Of a stretch of 64,000 nt of DNA, positions 8,212 to 16,356 are shown in pieces (position 1 is the stretch's first letter; every line of letters begins with the position of its first letter). The position numbers and the translations under genes are program-made. Origin of the DNA: Bosea sp. (in: a-proteobacteria) (lineage in GTDB: Bacteria > Pseudomonadota > Alphaproteobacteria > Rhizobiales > Beijerinckiaceae); NCBI RefSeq assembly GCF_023953965.1, contig NZ_JAMLIX010000001.1:2108501-2172500 (forward strand). The letters are read 5' to 3'. The notes beneath the pieces are model-generated. The model saw only the letters and a list, made by a program, of their open reading frames with translations, did no database searches and was not told the DNA's origin.

Positions 8212-8960
8212 CGAACGCCGAGTATCAGGACCAGGAGGTCCGCCTTCCCAACGTCAACCCGGCCAGGCTCAACGGCCGGATCGACGCCCTCGACGGCAAT
8301 CGCCTGCATGGCTGGATCTGGGACGAGACCCGTCCCGACCAGGCCGTCACGGTGAAGCTTTCCTGCGACGGCAAGGTCGTCGCTGAAACCAGGGCCGACC
8401 AGAGCCGCATCGATCTGCGCCGCAACGGCATCGGCGACGGCAAGCATGCCTTCTCGCTGGAGCTCGACGCGGCGCTGGTCGCGGCCCGCGGCCGCCTCAG
8501 CGTCGTCGGGATCTCGCCCGAGACCGGGGCGGAGCTGGAGCTGCGCCTGCCGGCGGCGGACGAGCTCGCGGCCGAGGCCGCGATCGCCGTGCCGCTGGCG
8601 CGCTTCTTCGACAAGGTCGAGGTGCTGATCGCGCTCAACCGGCGCGGCCAGCTCGCCCAGAAGGAGCTCAACGAGAAGCTCGACCGCATCGCCGCGCGGC
8701 TGGAAGAGAACCATGCGCTGGCGGAAGCCACCAAGGCCGAGGCCGAGAGCCAGAGCGAGGTCATGCGCCGCATCGCCGAGCTCGACGTCTTCCAGCTCCG
8801 CTTCGACGGCACGCTGCGCGCCTTCGACGAGCGCCTCGCCGCGATCCGCAAGGAGGCGCGGGCCCCGCTCAGGCAAGTGACGGTGATCCTCGGCTTCCTC
8901 TCGGCGCTCGCCGCCGCGATGTCCTTCGTCACGCTCGCCGTCATGCTGTGGGGAGGCTGA
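8208..8960 (+). CDS. Coiled-coil, C-terminally membrane-anchored protein
   Basis: A 250-residue protein of unknown function. Residues about 15-115 form a beta-rich module (LNGRIDALDGNRLHGWIWD, then GDGKHAFSLEL) of a type I associate with alphaproteobacterial glycan-synthesis proteins. Residues about 150-215 are Glu/Lys/Arg-rich and probably coiled coil. A single hydrophobic segment (VILGFLSALAAAMSF, about 226-248) ends the protein. It overlaps the preceding GT4 stop. A tail anchor plus coiled coil would suit a scaffold holding the glycosyltransferases at the membrane; that is inference only. Confidence 0.65.
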   Translation: MTNAEYQDQEVRLPNVNPARLNGRIDALDGNRLHGWIWDETRPDQAVTVKLSCDGKVVAETRADQSRIDLRRNGIGDGKHAFSLELDAALVAARGRLSVVGISPETGAELELRLPAADELAAEAAIAVPLARFFDKVEVLIALNRRGQLAQKELNEKLDRIAARLEENHALAEATKAEAESQSEVMRRIAELDVFQLRFDGTLRAFDERLAAIRKEARAPLRQVTVILGFLSALAAAMSFVTLAVMLWGG

Positions 8961-8961
8961 C

Positions 8962-11166
8962 GTGGTGAGCGAGGTCATCGTTCCAGAGAGGACGGCGGTC
9001 GCCCCGGCGCCGACCGTGGCCTGGACGCCGCTCGGCGAGAACGCCATCCTGGTCCGCAGCGCCTGCGACGCCATTCCGGCCAAGGTGCCGGTCGCGGTCG
9101 ACGGCAATCCGGGAAACCGCGCACAGACCATGGTGCTGAGCTGGCGCCGGCCCGGCGCCGAGGCGTCCTCGGCCACCGGTTTCCTGTGCCTCGCGCCGGC
9201 GCCCGGCGCCGATGCCGGCAGCAGCGGCGCCTTGCTGATCGGCCGCCCCGGCCGGCCTTTGCGGCTGATCCTGGCCGCGAAGCCGCAGCCGCTGCAATCC
9301 TTCCTGTCCGAACTCGCCGATGATGCCGGCCAGGCCTTTTCGAGCGTCGTCGACGGTTTGCTCGAAGTTCTGCTGACCGGCGCGCCCAATCCGCGCCGGC
9401 TGCGGGCGGTGTCGATGCTGCTCCAGACCGTGGCGCGGCCGGGTGGCTTCGTCGAGGTGATGGGGGCGCTCGGCGAAACGGCAGGGTCGGGCGCCGGCAT
9501 CTTCCTGCAGGGCTGGACCTCCCACTTCGCCGCCGGGCGGGTGAAGCTCCTGATCTCGCATGGCGGCTTGTCGCCGGCCAATCTCGAAACCGGGATCTTC
9601 GAGCGCGACGATCTCGGCGAGGGCGCGCGCGGCTTCTTCGGCCTGCTGGAGGATTGCCACGTCCAGCGACCCGGCGAGATCGAGCGGCTCTATTTCCGCG
9701 GCAATGACGGCTGGCGCGCGCTCGAAGTCTATGAGCGCTATGTCCTGCTCGAACCGATCACCGTGCCCGGCCATCTGCGCGACGGCTTGCAGCGCGGCAC
9801 GGCTCCGCAGGCGACGGCCGAGAAGTTGCGCCGGGCCGCACAGCGCTTCGACGGGCGCGACACGGTCTGCCTGCTGGAGGAGCCGGTGCGCGCCGGCATC
9901 GACTCGGTGACCCTGGTCGAGGGCACCGGCGTGCTGATCATCGGCTGGCTCTTCGATCCCGAGCGCCGGGTCGGCGGCGTCACGCTGCGCGGCGGCAGCC
10001 AGTCCTGCGCGATCGACCGGCTGTGGACGCGCGTGCAGCGTGCCGACGTGACGGCGGCCTTCATGGAGGACCCGCGCTTCGGCCCGGCTCTCGCGGCGCG
10101 GCGCAGCAATCACGGCTTCATCGTCTTCGCGCCGAAGCTTAAGCCGGAGGCCGGACAGCCGCTTCACCTGGCCTTCGAGGTGCAGGGAACCGGCCCGGCC
10201 TTCCTGCCGCTCGAACCCGATCGGGCTGAGCCGCGACAGGCTCTGGAGCGCGTCCTCGGCCTGCTCGATCCGCGCTCCTCGACTGCGAACGCCGTGGTCG
10301 AGCGCCAGATCGCGTCGGCGCTCCAGGCGGCCGAGATCGCGCCGCCGCGCGCGGTCGAGACCCTCGATGTCGGCCCCTTCGACGCGGAAGCGCCGCTCGG
10401 CCTCGTGGTCGGCCTCGACCATCGGCACCGCGAACTCTCGGCCCTGTTCGCGCTGCTCGCGATGGACCCCGAGGCGAGGCCGTTGCCGATCGTGCTCGCA
10501 GCGCCTTCCGAAAGCTTCGACCGTGTCGGCGCGGAAGCGCGGCGGCTCGCCCGCTTCTACGGGCTGTCGGTCCGGCTCGTCGCGGTGGAAGGCGTCGCGG
10601 ATGGTTGCGATGCGCTGGAGGCCGGCGTGCGGTCCTGCCGCTTCCAGACGGTCGCGCTGTTGTCGGGCGCCGCGCAGATCCGGATGCCGGGCTGGCTCGG
10701 CCGGCTCGAACGCGCCTACCGCGCCCGCGGCGGCCAATGCGTCGCCAGCCCGACGCTGCTCTTCGAGGACGATTCGATCCGCTGGGCCGGGGCCTGGCTG
10801 GAAGGCGAGGGCGCGGCCCGGCGTATCGCCAACCGCTTCGTCGGTTATCCGCTGGAGGCGGTCGGCGATCTCGGCCCGATGGAGGTCGCAGCCGGCGTCA
10901 GCGAATGCTGCGTGCTGTCGCGCGCCGCCTTCGTCGAGGTCGGCGGCTTCGCCCGCAACTACTTCACCACGGCTGAGAAGGGGCTCGATCTCTGCCTCAA
11001 GCTCAGGATGGCGGGCTCGCCTTCGCTCTGGGTCCCCGATGTCGAGATCTATGCGGTCGATGACGGCGAGACGGCGATGCCGCATGGGGGCGCGCTCGCC
11101 CGGCTCGCCGACCGAACGAGCTTCGACAGGCGCTGGGCGCTCGCCATCTCCAACATGAAAGGCTGA
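8962..11166 (+). CDS. GT2-like protein with degenerate active site
   Basis: A 734-residue paralogue of the 3846-6137 protein: an unrecognised N-terminus, the G-W-L-x-D-P segment (GVLIIGWLFDP, about residue 323) and a GT2-like region from about residue 473. The catalytic features differ: VLDSPEHE becomes VLAAPSES, the NSD motif becomes SGAAQ in ALLSGAAQIRMPGW, and YEDSDLCLK becomes AEKGLDLCLK. The fold is likely kept but metal and nucleotide binding look lost. GTG 8962 (or GTG 8965) follows GGGAGG. It may act as a partner or regulator of the active GT2, or bind glycan. Confidence is high for homology, moderate for inactivity. Confidence 0.72.
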   Translation: MVSEVIVPERTAVAPAPTVAWTPLGENAILVRSACDAIPAKVPVAVDGNPGNRAQTMVLSWRRPGAEASSATGFLCLAPAPGADAGSSGALLIGRPGRPLRLILAAKPQPLQSFLSELADDAGQAFSSVVDGLLEVLLTGAPNPRRLRAVSMLLQTVARPGGFVEVMGALGETAGSGAGIFLQGWTSHFAAGRVKLLISHGGLSPANLETGIFERDDLGEGARGFFGLLEDCHVQRPGEIERLYFRGNDGWRALEVYERYVLLEPITVPGHLRDGLQRGTAPQATAEKLRRAAQRFDGRDTVCLLEEPVRAGIDSVTLVEGTGVLIIGWLFDPERRVGGVTLRGGSQSCAIDRLWTRVQRADVTAAFMEDPRFGPALAARRSNHGFIVFAPKLKPEAGQPLHLAFEVQGTGPAFLPLEPDRAEPRQALERVLGLLDPRSSTANAVVERQIASALQAAEIAPPRAVETLDVGPFDAEAPLGLVVGLDHRHRELSALFALLAMDPEARPLPIVLAAPSESFDRVGAEARRLARFYGLSVRLVAVEGVADGCDALEAGVRSCRFQTVALLSGAAQIRMPGWLGRLERAYRARGGQCVASPTLLFEDDSIRWAGAWLEGEGAARRIANRFVGYPLEAVGDLGPMEVAAGVSECCVLSRAAFVEVGGFARNYFTTAEKGLDLCLKLRMAGSPSLWVPDVEIYAVDDGETAMPHGGALARLADRTSFDRRWALAISNMKG

Positions 11167-11168
11167 GG

Positions 11169-12473
11169 ATGCGGGTTCTGGTGATATCGCACGGCCATCC
11201 TTCGCTCTCGCTGGGCGGGGCGGAGATGGCGTCCTACAACCTGCACAAGGGGTTGCAGGCCGGCGAGGGCATCGATTCCCACTACCTCGCCCGCGTCGGC
11301 GCGCCGACGCCGCGCCATGCCGGCACGGCGCTGATGAGCCTGCGCCAGCGCGGCGGCGAACTGCTCTACTACGCCGAGGATTACGACCACTTCCTGATCT
11401 CCAACCGGGCGACGGACGAGATCGAGCGCGATTTCGTGCGCGTGCTGCACGACCTCAAGCCCGACGTGGTGCATTTCCACCATTTCATCGGGCTCGGGCT
11501 CGAATGCCTGTTCGCGGTGCGCGAGGCGTTGCCGGATGCGCTGATCGTGGTGACCTTCCACGAATATCTCTCGATCTGCCACCATCACGGCCAGATGGTG
11601 AAGCCCGGCGCCTTCAAGCTCTGCTACCGGGCATCGCCGACCGACTGCAACGCCTGCTTCCCGGAGATCGCGCCGGCCCGCTTCCTGGCCCGCGAGACCT
11701 TCATCAAGGGCATGCTCGGCCTCGCCGATCATTTCGTCTCGCCGAGCCGCTTCCTGGCCGACCGCTATGTCGACTGGGGGCTCGCCGGGGAGCGCTTCTC
11801 GGTGATCGAGAACGGCATCGACGTCGCCACGCCCGCCCCGCCGCGGCCGTTGCCGGAGGGCAAGGGGCGGCGCTCGCGCTTCGCCTATTTCGGCCAGCTC
11901 ACGCCTTACAAGGGCGCCGACGTGCTGATCGACGCGGTGACGCGCATCCCGGATTCCGTCTGGGGCGAGGACGCGATCCTGCTGGTCCATGGCGGCAATC
12001 TCGAACGCCAGCCACAAGCCTATCAGGACAAGTTCGCGAAACTCATCGAGAGCGCCGGCCGGCGCGTGCGCTTCTGCGGCGCCTTCCAGAACCACGAGAT
12101 GCCGAACCTGATGCGCTCGGTCGACTGGGTGGTGATGCCCTCGATCTGGTGGGAGAACGCGCCGATCGTGATCCAGGAGGCCTTCTTCCACGGCCGCCCG
12201 ATCCTGGCGAGCCAGCTCGGCGGCATGGCCGAGAAGATCGCCGACGAGGTCGACGGGCTGCATTTCCGCGCCGGCAGCCCGGAGGACCTCGTCGACTGCA
12301 TGACGCGCGCCCTGACCGAGCCCAAGCTCTGGGAGCGCCTGCGCGGCGGCATCAAGCGGCCGATGGGCCATCGCGAATGTGCGCAGGCGCATCTCGATCT
12401 CTATCGCCGGCTGATCGCCGCACGCAGCAAGCCCCAGCCTGCGCAGCGCGATCCGGCCGCGATGATCGCCTGA
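11169..12473 (+). CDS. Family 4 glycosyltransferase (GT-B fold), copy 2
   Basis: A 434-residue GT4 paralogous to the 6964 gene. Shared landmarks are an N-terminal VLVISHGHPSLSLGGAE, a YLSICHHHG and CNACFPE cysteine/histidine segment, FAYFGQLTPYKG, and MPSIWWENAPIVIQEAF with the E-x7-E pair. The start lies two bases after the previous stop, with GAGG overlapping that stop as ribosome site. A pair of such similar enzymes suggests consecutive linkages of the same type in one glycan, or duplication with diverged specificity. Confidence 0.88.
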   Translation: MRVLVISHGHPSLSLGGAEMASYNLHKGLQAGEGIDSHYLARVGAPTPRHAGTALMSLRQRGGELLYYAEDYDHFLISNRATDEIERDFVRVLHDLKPDVVHFHHFIGLGLECLFAVREALPDALIVVTFHEYLSICHHHGQMVKPGAFKLCYRASPTDCNACFPEIAPARFLARETFIKGMLGLADHFVSPSRFLADRYVDWGLAGERFSVIENGIDVATPAPPRPLPEGKGRRSRFAYFGQLTPYKGADVLIDAVTRIPDSVWGEDAILLVHGGNLERQPQAYQDKFAKLIESAGRRVRFCGAFQNHEMPNLMRSVDWVVMPSIWWENAPIVIQEAFFHGRPILASQLGGMAEKIADEVDGLHFRAGSPEDLVDCMTRALTEPKLWERLRGGIKRPMGHRECAQAHLDLYRRLIAARSKPQPAQRDPAAMIA

Positions 12474-12501
12474 AACAACGAAACAACAGGGGAGACCGTC
12501 C

Positions 12502-13680
12502 ATGGCCCGCATCCTCGTCATCAGCCCCTCCGGGGAGGTCTATGACCACGACAATGTGCGCTGGTACGACTACGCCAATCTCGCCGCCCATATCGACCAC
12601 TACCACAACATCGGCGACGCCTTCGTCTTCGATTCCTCGCTGAAGCTGCTCGATTTCGAGGCGCTCGACGAACTGCCGATCGACCGTGTCGATCCGGCGA
12701 TGATCGACCGGCTCAATGCCGAGTACGATTACGTCTTTCTGCGCGGCTCGAACTACATCCATGCCGAGATGGACTGGGCGCAGGCGCCGGAGGTGCTGCG
12801 CCGTCTGAAGATTCCGGTCATCGCCTTCGGCATCGGTGCGCAGGCGCCGGTGAGCGGCAAGCTGGAGCTGAGCGAGGCGACCAGGACGGTCCTCAGGCTG
12901 ATCGCGGATTCGACCGCCTCGCTCGGCGTGCGCGGCACCTATTCGGCCGAGGTGCTGAACGATCTCGGGATCGGGAATGTCCGCATCATCGGCTGCCCGA
13001 CCGCGTTCCGGAACAACGATCCCAATCTCGCGATCCGCCTGCCGCCGCTCGACCAGGTCAGGACCGCCGGCGTCACGCTGCGGCGCGAGGTCTCCAAGAC
13101 CTATGCGCAGGACATCAGGCGCTACCTCACCTTCCACCGCGATCTGGTGAAGGCGATGGCGGACCGTTTCGAGGTCACGCTGATGTCGCAGGGCGAGGCC
13201 GAGGAGAAGAAGCTCGCCCTCGGCACGCCCGAGCAGAAGGCCGCGGCGCTTGCCGCGCTGAAGGAGAACGAGTGGGCGAGCAACTGGTATCTCGACGAGC
13301 AGGTGGCGGGCCTCTACCGGAGCCGGATGTTCTATTCCGACGTCGTCGCGGAGTATCAGCGGCTGGTGCGCGGGCTCGATCTCGTGCTCGGCTATCGGCT
13401 GCACGGCAATCTGATGGCGCTCGCCAACGGCACGCCCTCGATCTACTTCACCTATGACAGCCGCACCGTCGAATTCGCGGACACCTTCGCGATTCCGAGC
13501 TTCGACGTCTTCGCCGGCCGGAACTTCCGGCTGGAGGACTACTGGGAGCAGGCGCGCTTCGACCGCTTCAACGCGGCTTATGCCCGGGTCTACGGGCAGA
13601 TGCGCGACTTCCTCGTCGAGAACGGCGTCGCCAACAAGATGGTGCCGCGCGCGCGCGAACCGCAGCGGAAGGTCGCATGA
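12502..13680 (+). CDS. Polysaccharide pyruvyl transferase family protein, copy 1
   Basis: A 392-residue protein of the polysaccharide pyruvyl transferase family, whose members add pyruvate ketals to sugars using phosphoenolpyruvate, though the family also includes unrelated transferases. Landmarks are GEVYDHDNVRWYDY, NIGDAFVFDSSLKLL, YVFLRGSNYIH, IAFGIGAQAP, LGVRGTYSAEVL and the C-terminal LGYRLHGNLMALANG. A ribosome site AGGGGAG precedes the ATG. It overlaps the next gene (ATGA at 13677). A second copy lies at 14855. Ketal addition would give the glycan a negative charge; this is inference from the family. Confidence 0.8.
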   Translation: MARILVISPSGEVYDHDNVRWYDYANLAAHIDHYHNIGDAFVFDSSLKLLDFEALDELPIDRVDPAMIDRLNAEYDYVFLRGSNYIHAEMDWAQAPEVLRRLKIPVIAFGIGAQAPVSGKLELSEATRTVLRLIADSTASLGVRGTYSAEVLNDLGIGNVRIIGCPTAFRNNDPNLAIRLPPLDQVRTAGVTLRREVSKTYAQDIRRYLTFHRDLVKAMADRFEVTLMSQGEAEEKKLALGTPEQKAAALAALKENEWASNWYLDEQVAGLYRSRMFYSDVVAEYQRLVRGLDLVLGYRLHGNLMALANGTPSIYFTYDSRTVEFADTFAIPSFDVFAGRNFRLEDYWEQARFDRFNAAYARVYGQMRDFLVENGVANKMVPRAREPQRKVA

Positions 13681-14858
13681 GCGGCGCCCGAACCCTGCGC
13701 GCGGCGCTGCCGGCGGCATGCCTGCTGCTCTCGCCTCCGGCCGCATGGGCGCAGGCGCCGGGCTACCGGCTCGAGGTCGCGCCCGGTGCCGAGGAGGAGA
13801 CGGTGGTTTCCTGGGCGCGCGAGCGTTGCGAGGAATGGGACCTGCCGGACGCGCCGTTGCGCGCCTTCCGCGACGACAAGGGCGAGGTCGTCGCCTTCGC
13901 CAGCCACTACCGCAGCCGCCCGCTGATCGGCGCCGAGCTGTCCTCGATCCGCAAGAGCTGCGCCGTCTCCTTCGAGGCGAAGAACAGCGCCGATCCGAGC
14001 GCCTTCAGCGACAAGAGCTGGATCGCCGCGACCTGGACCGACGACGGGCGCCACGTCCAGGCGCTGGTGCATGCCGAGTACCATGCCGACAAGCATCCGG
14101 GCGCCTGCCGGTTCAAGGATGCGATGAGCTGCTGGTACAACGTCGTCACCGCCGCGCGGTCGGACGATGGCGGACGCAGCTTCAGGACCGACGAGCCGCG
14201 CCCGCTCGTGGCGGCGCCGCCCTACAGGCAGGATGTCGACCAGGGCCGGCATCGCGGCTTCTTCAACCCCTCGAACATCGTCGAGAAGGACGGCGCCTGG
14301 TATGCGTTGATCGCGACCACGGGAGGAGAAGGCCAGAAGCACGGCGTCTGCCTGTTCCGGTCGACGGATGTCAGGGACCCGACGGCGTGGCGCGCCTTCG
14401 ACGGGCAGGACTTCACGATTCCCGCGGTCGACCCCTATCGCGACGATCTGAGCCGGGCACGGCCGTGCCGGACGCTCGAGGAATTGCCGACCACGGTCGG
14501 CTCCGTCACCCGGCACGAGGCGAGCGGAAAATGGCTCGCCCTCTTCCATCTCGGCCCGGACCCGCACCGGAACATCGCGGGCGGCCGCGTCGCCTATAGC
14601 TGGTCCGACGATCTGATCCGCTGGTCGCCGCTGCAGACGCTCATCGTGCATCCGACGATGTGGAGCAGGAACTGCGGCGACCGGCAGCGCTACGGCTACG
14701 GCGCCATCGCCGACCCGCAGTCGCGCTCGCGCAATTTCCAGACGACGGGCGACACCGCCTATCTGTTCATGACGCGGATGCACGTCACCGGCTGCAAGCT
14801 CGGCCCCGATCGCGATCTGGTCCGCCTGAAACTTCGTTTCGTCAAGGAGGGCTCATGA
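13677..14858 (+). CDS. Secreted protein, possibly beta-propeller glycosidase-like
   Basis: A 393-residue protein with a clear Sec signal peptide (hydrophobic LPAACLLLSPPAAWA, cleavage near residue 25). The mature part has propeller-like features: an Asp-box-like SDDGGRSFRTDE, WYALIATTGGEG, CLFRSTDVRDP, YSWSDDLIRWSP, and several paired cysteines suggesting disulphides. Similar repeats occur in sialidases and in GH43/GH32-like enzymes, but I cannot assign catalytic residues. It is coupled by overlaps on both sides to pyruvyl-transferase genes, so it likely acts on, or binds, the exported glycan in the periplasm or outside. Confidence 0.6.
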   Translation: MSGARTLRAALPAACLLLSPPAAWAQAPGYRLEVAPGAEEETVVSWARERCEEWDLPDAPLRAFRDDKGEVVAFASHYRSRPLIGAELSSIRKSCAVSFEAKNSADPSAFSDKSWIAATWTDDGRHVQALVHAEYHADKHPGACRFKDAMSCWYNVVTAARSDDGGRSFRTDEPRPLVAAPPYRQDVDQGRHRGFFNPSNIVEKDGAWYALIATTGGEGQKHGVCLFRSTDVRDPTAWRAFDGQDFTIPAVDPYRDDLSRARPCRTLEELPTTVGSVTRHEASGKWLALFHLGPDPHRNIAGGRVAYSWSDDLIRWSPLQTLIVHPTMWSRNCGDRQRYGYGAIADPQSRSRNFQTTGDTAYLFMTRMHVTGCKLGPDRDLVRLKLRFVKEGS

Positions 14859-16315
14859 ACGCGCCCGTGCCTTCGCCCGCATCCGCCGCTGCCCTGGATA
14901 GCGCCACCAGAATCCTGCGGGCGACCACCGACGAGATCGTCGTCTGCGTCGGCCGCCGGCCTGATCGAAGCTGGCCGGCGCTCAGGCTGGTGCTCGACGG
15001 GCAGGACTATGCGACGATCCAGCCCGGCGCGATCGTCACCGGCGAGGCCGATGTCGCGGAGCTGGCGATCCCGCTGCCGCGCTTGCCCGAGCGGCGGCTT
15101 CGCTCGATCGCGGTCGCCGACGCCGCCACGGGCACGCTCGCTCCCGGCTCGAACCTGCGCCCGATCCCGACCGAGACCAGGCTGCGCGCGCTGGTGATCT
15201 ATCCGGCCGGCGAGGTCTACGACCACGACAAGGTGCGCTGGTACCGCGTCCCGGTGGAGAAGCTGCTCGGCGACTACTTCAACATCGGCGACATGATCGT
15301 CTACGATTCGACGCTGAAGCTCCTGCGCTACGCGCATCTGGAGCCGATGAAGATCATGGCGCCGACCGAAGCCGACATCGCGCGCTATGCCAGCGAGTTC
15401 GACTTCGTCTTCGTGCGCGGCTCGAACTTCATCCACGAGAACATGGAGTGGTTCCGCGCCGTCGAGGTGCTGGAGAAGGTGAAGCTGCCGGTCTACGCCA
15501 TCGGCGTCGGCGCCCAGGCGAGCCAGAACCGCAGGATCGAGCTTCCCGAGGCGTCGCGGCGCTTCTGGTCGATCGTGGCCGAGCGCTCGGCCGCCATCGG
15601 CGTCCGGGGCGCCTTCAGCGCCGAGACCCTGCGGCAGAACGGCATCCGCAATGTCGAGGTGGTGGGCTGCCCCTCGATCTTCCGCACCCGCAACCGCGAC
15701 CTTGGGATCCGCGTTCCCGACCAGCGCGATATCCGCAAGGTCGCGTTCAGCCTGCGCCGCGAGGCCGACAAGAGCTACACCGCCGATCCGGAAGCCTATC
15801 TCAGCAACCAGAAGGCCGCCCTGCTCAAGGTCGATGCCCAGAGCGAGATGGTGATGTCCTCGCATGGCGAGCATGAGGAGAAGGCGTTCTTCCTGCGCGA
15901 TCCTGCAGCCAAGGAGAAGGCGGTCGCCGAATTCGTCAGGACCGGCTGGTGGAACGGGCCGGACGACCCCGCTATGCGCCGGATCTACGAGAAGCAGCTG
16001 TTCTCCTTCTTCGACGTCGAGCATTACGACGCCTTCGCCCGCTCGCTCGATCTCGCCGTGGGCTATCGCGTCCATGGCGTGCTGCCGGCCGTTGCCCATG
16101 GCGTGCCCGGCGTGCTGGTCGCCTATGACACGCGCAGCCAGGAGCTGGCCGAGACGCTGAAGATCCCGGTCGTGCCGGAGGCGGCCCTGGCGGAAGGCGG
16201 CTGGCGCGCGGTCTATCGGGAGGCGGCGCTCGCCGGCCTCGCGAAGAGCTATGCCGCATCCTACGACCGGATGCGCGATTTCCTCGACCGGAACGGCGTT
16301 CCCCATCGGATGTGA
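14855..16315 (+). CDS. Polysaccharide pyruvyl transferase family protein, copy 2 with N-terminal extension
   Basis: A 486-residue protein. The first ~110 residues are an extra beta-type module absent from the 12502 copy. The rest matches that copy closely: GEVYDHDKVRWYRV, NIGDMIVYDSTLKLL, FVFVRGSNFIHENMEW, YAIGVGAQAS, IGVRGAFSAETL and VGYRVHGVLPAVAHG. ATG 14855 overlaps the preceding stop and follows AGGAGG; in-frame sequence further upstream is a shadow. The extension may bind the acceptor glycan. Activity as a ketal-forming transferase is a family-level inference. Confidence 0.78.
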   Translation: MNAPVPSPASAAALDSATRILRATTDEIVVCVGRRPDRSWPALRLVLDGQDYATIQPGAIVTGEADVAELAIPLPRLPERRLRSIAVADAATGTLAPGSNLRPIPTETRLRALVIYPAGEVYDHDKVRWYRVPVEKLLGDYFNIGDMIVYDSTLKLLRYAHLEPMKIMAPTEADIARYASEFDFVFVRGSNFIHENMEWFRAVEVLEKVKLPVYAIGVGAQASQNRRIELPEASRRFWSIVAERSAAIGVRGAFSAETLRQNGIRNVEVVGCPSIFRTRNRDLGIRVPDQRDIRKVAFSLRREADKSYTADPEAYLSNQKAALLKVDAQSEMVMSSHGEHEEKAFFLRDPAAKEKAVAEFVRTGWWNGPDDPAMRRIYEKQLFSFFDVEHYDAFARSLDLAVGYRVHGVLPAVAHGVPGVLVAYDTRSQELAETLKIPVVPEAALAEGGWRAVYREAALAGLAKSYAASYDRMRDFLDRNGVPHRM

Positions 16316-16356
16316 GGGCTGTGCAACCCGTCGATTGCACCCATCAGGAGACGATC

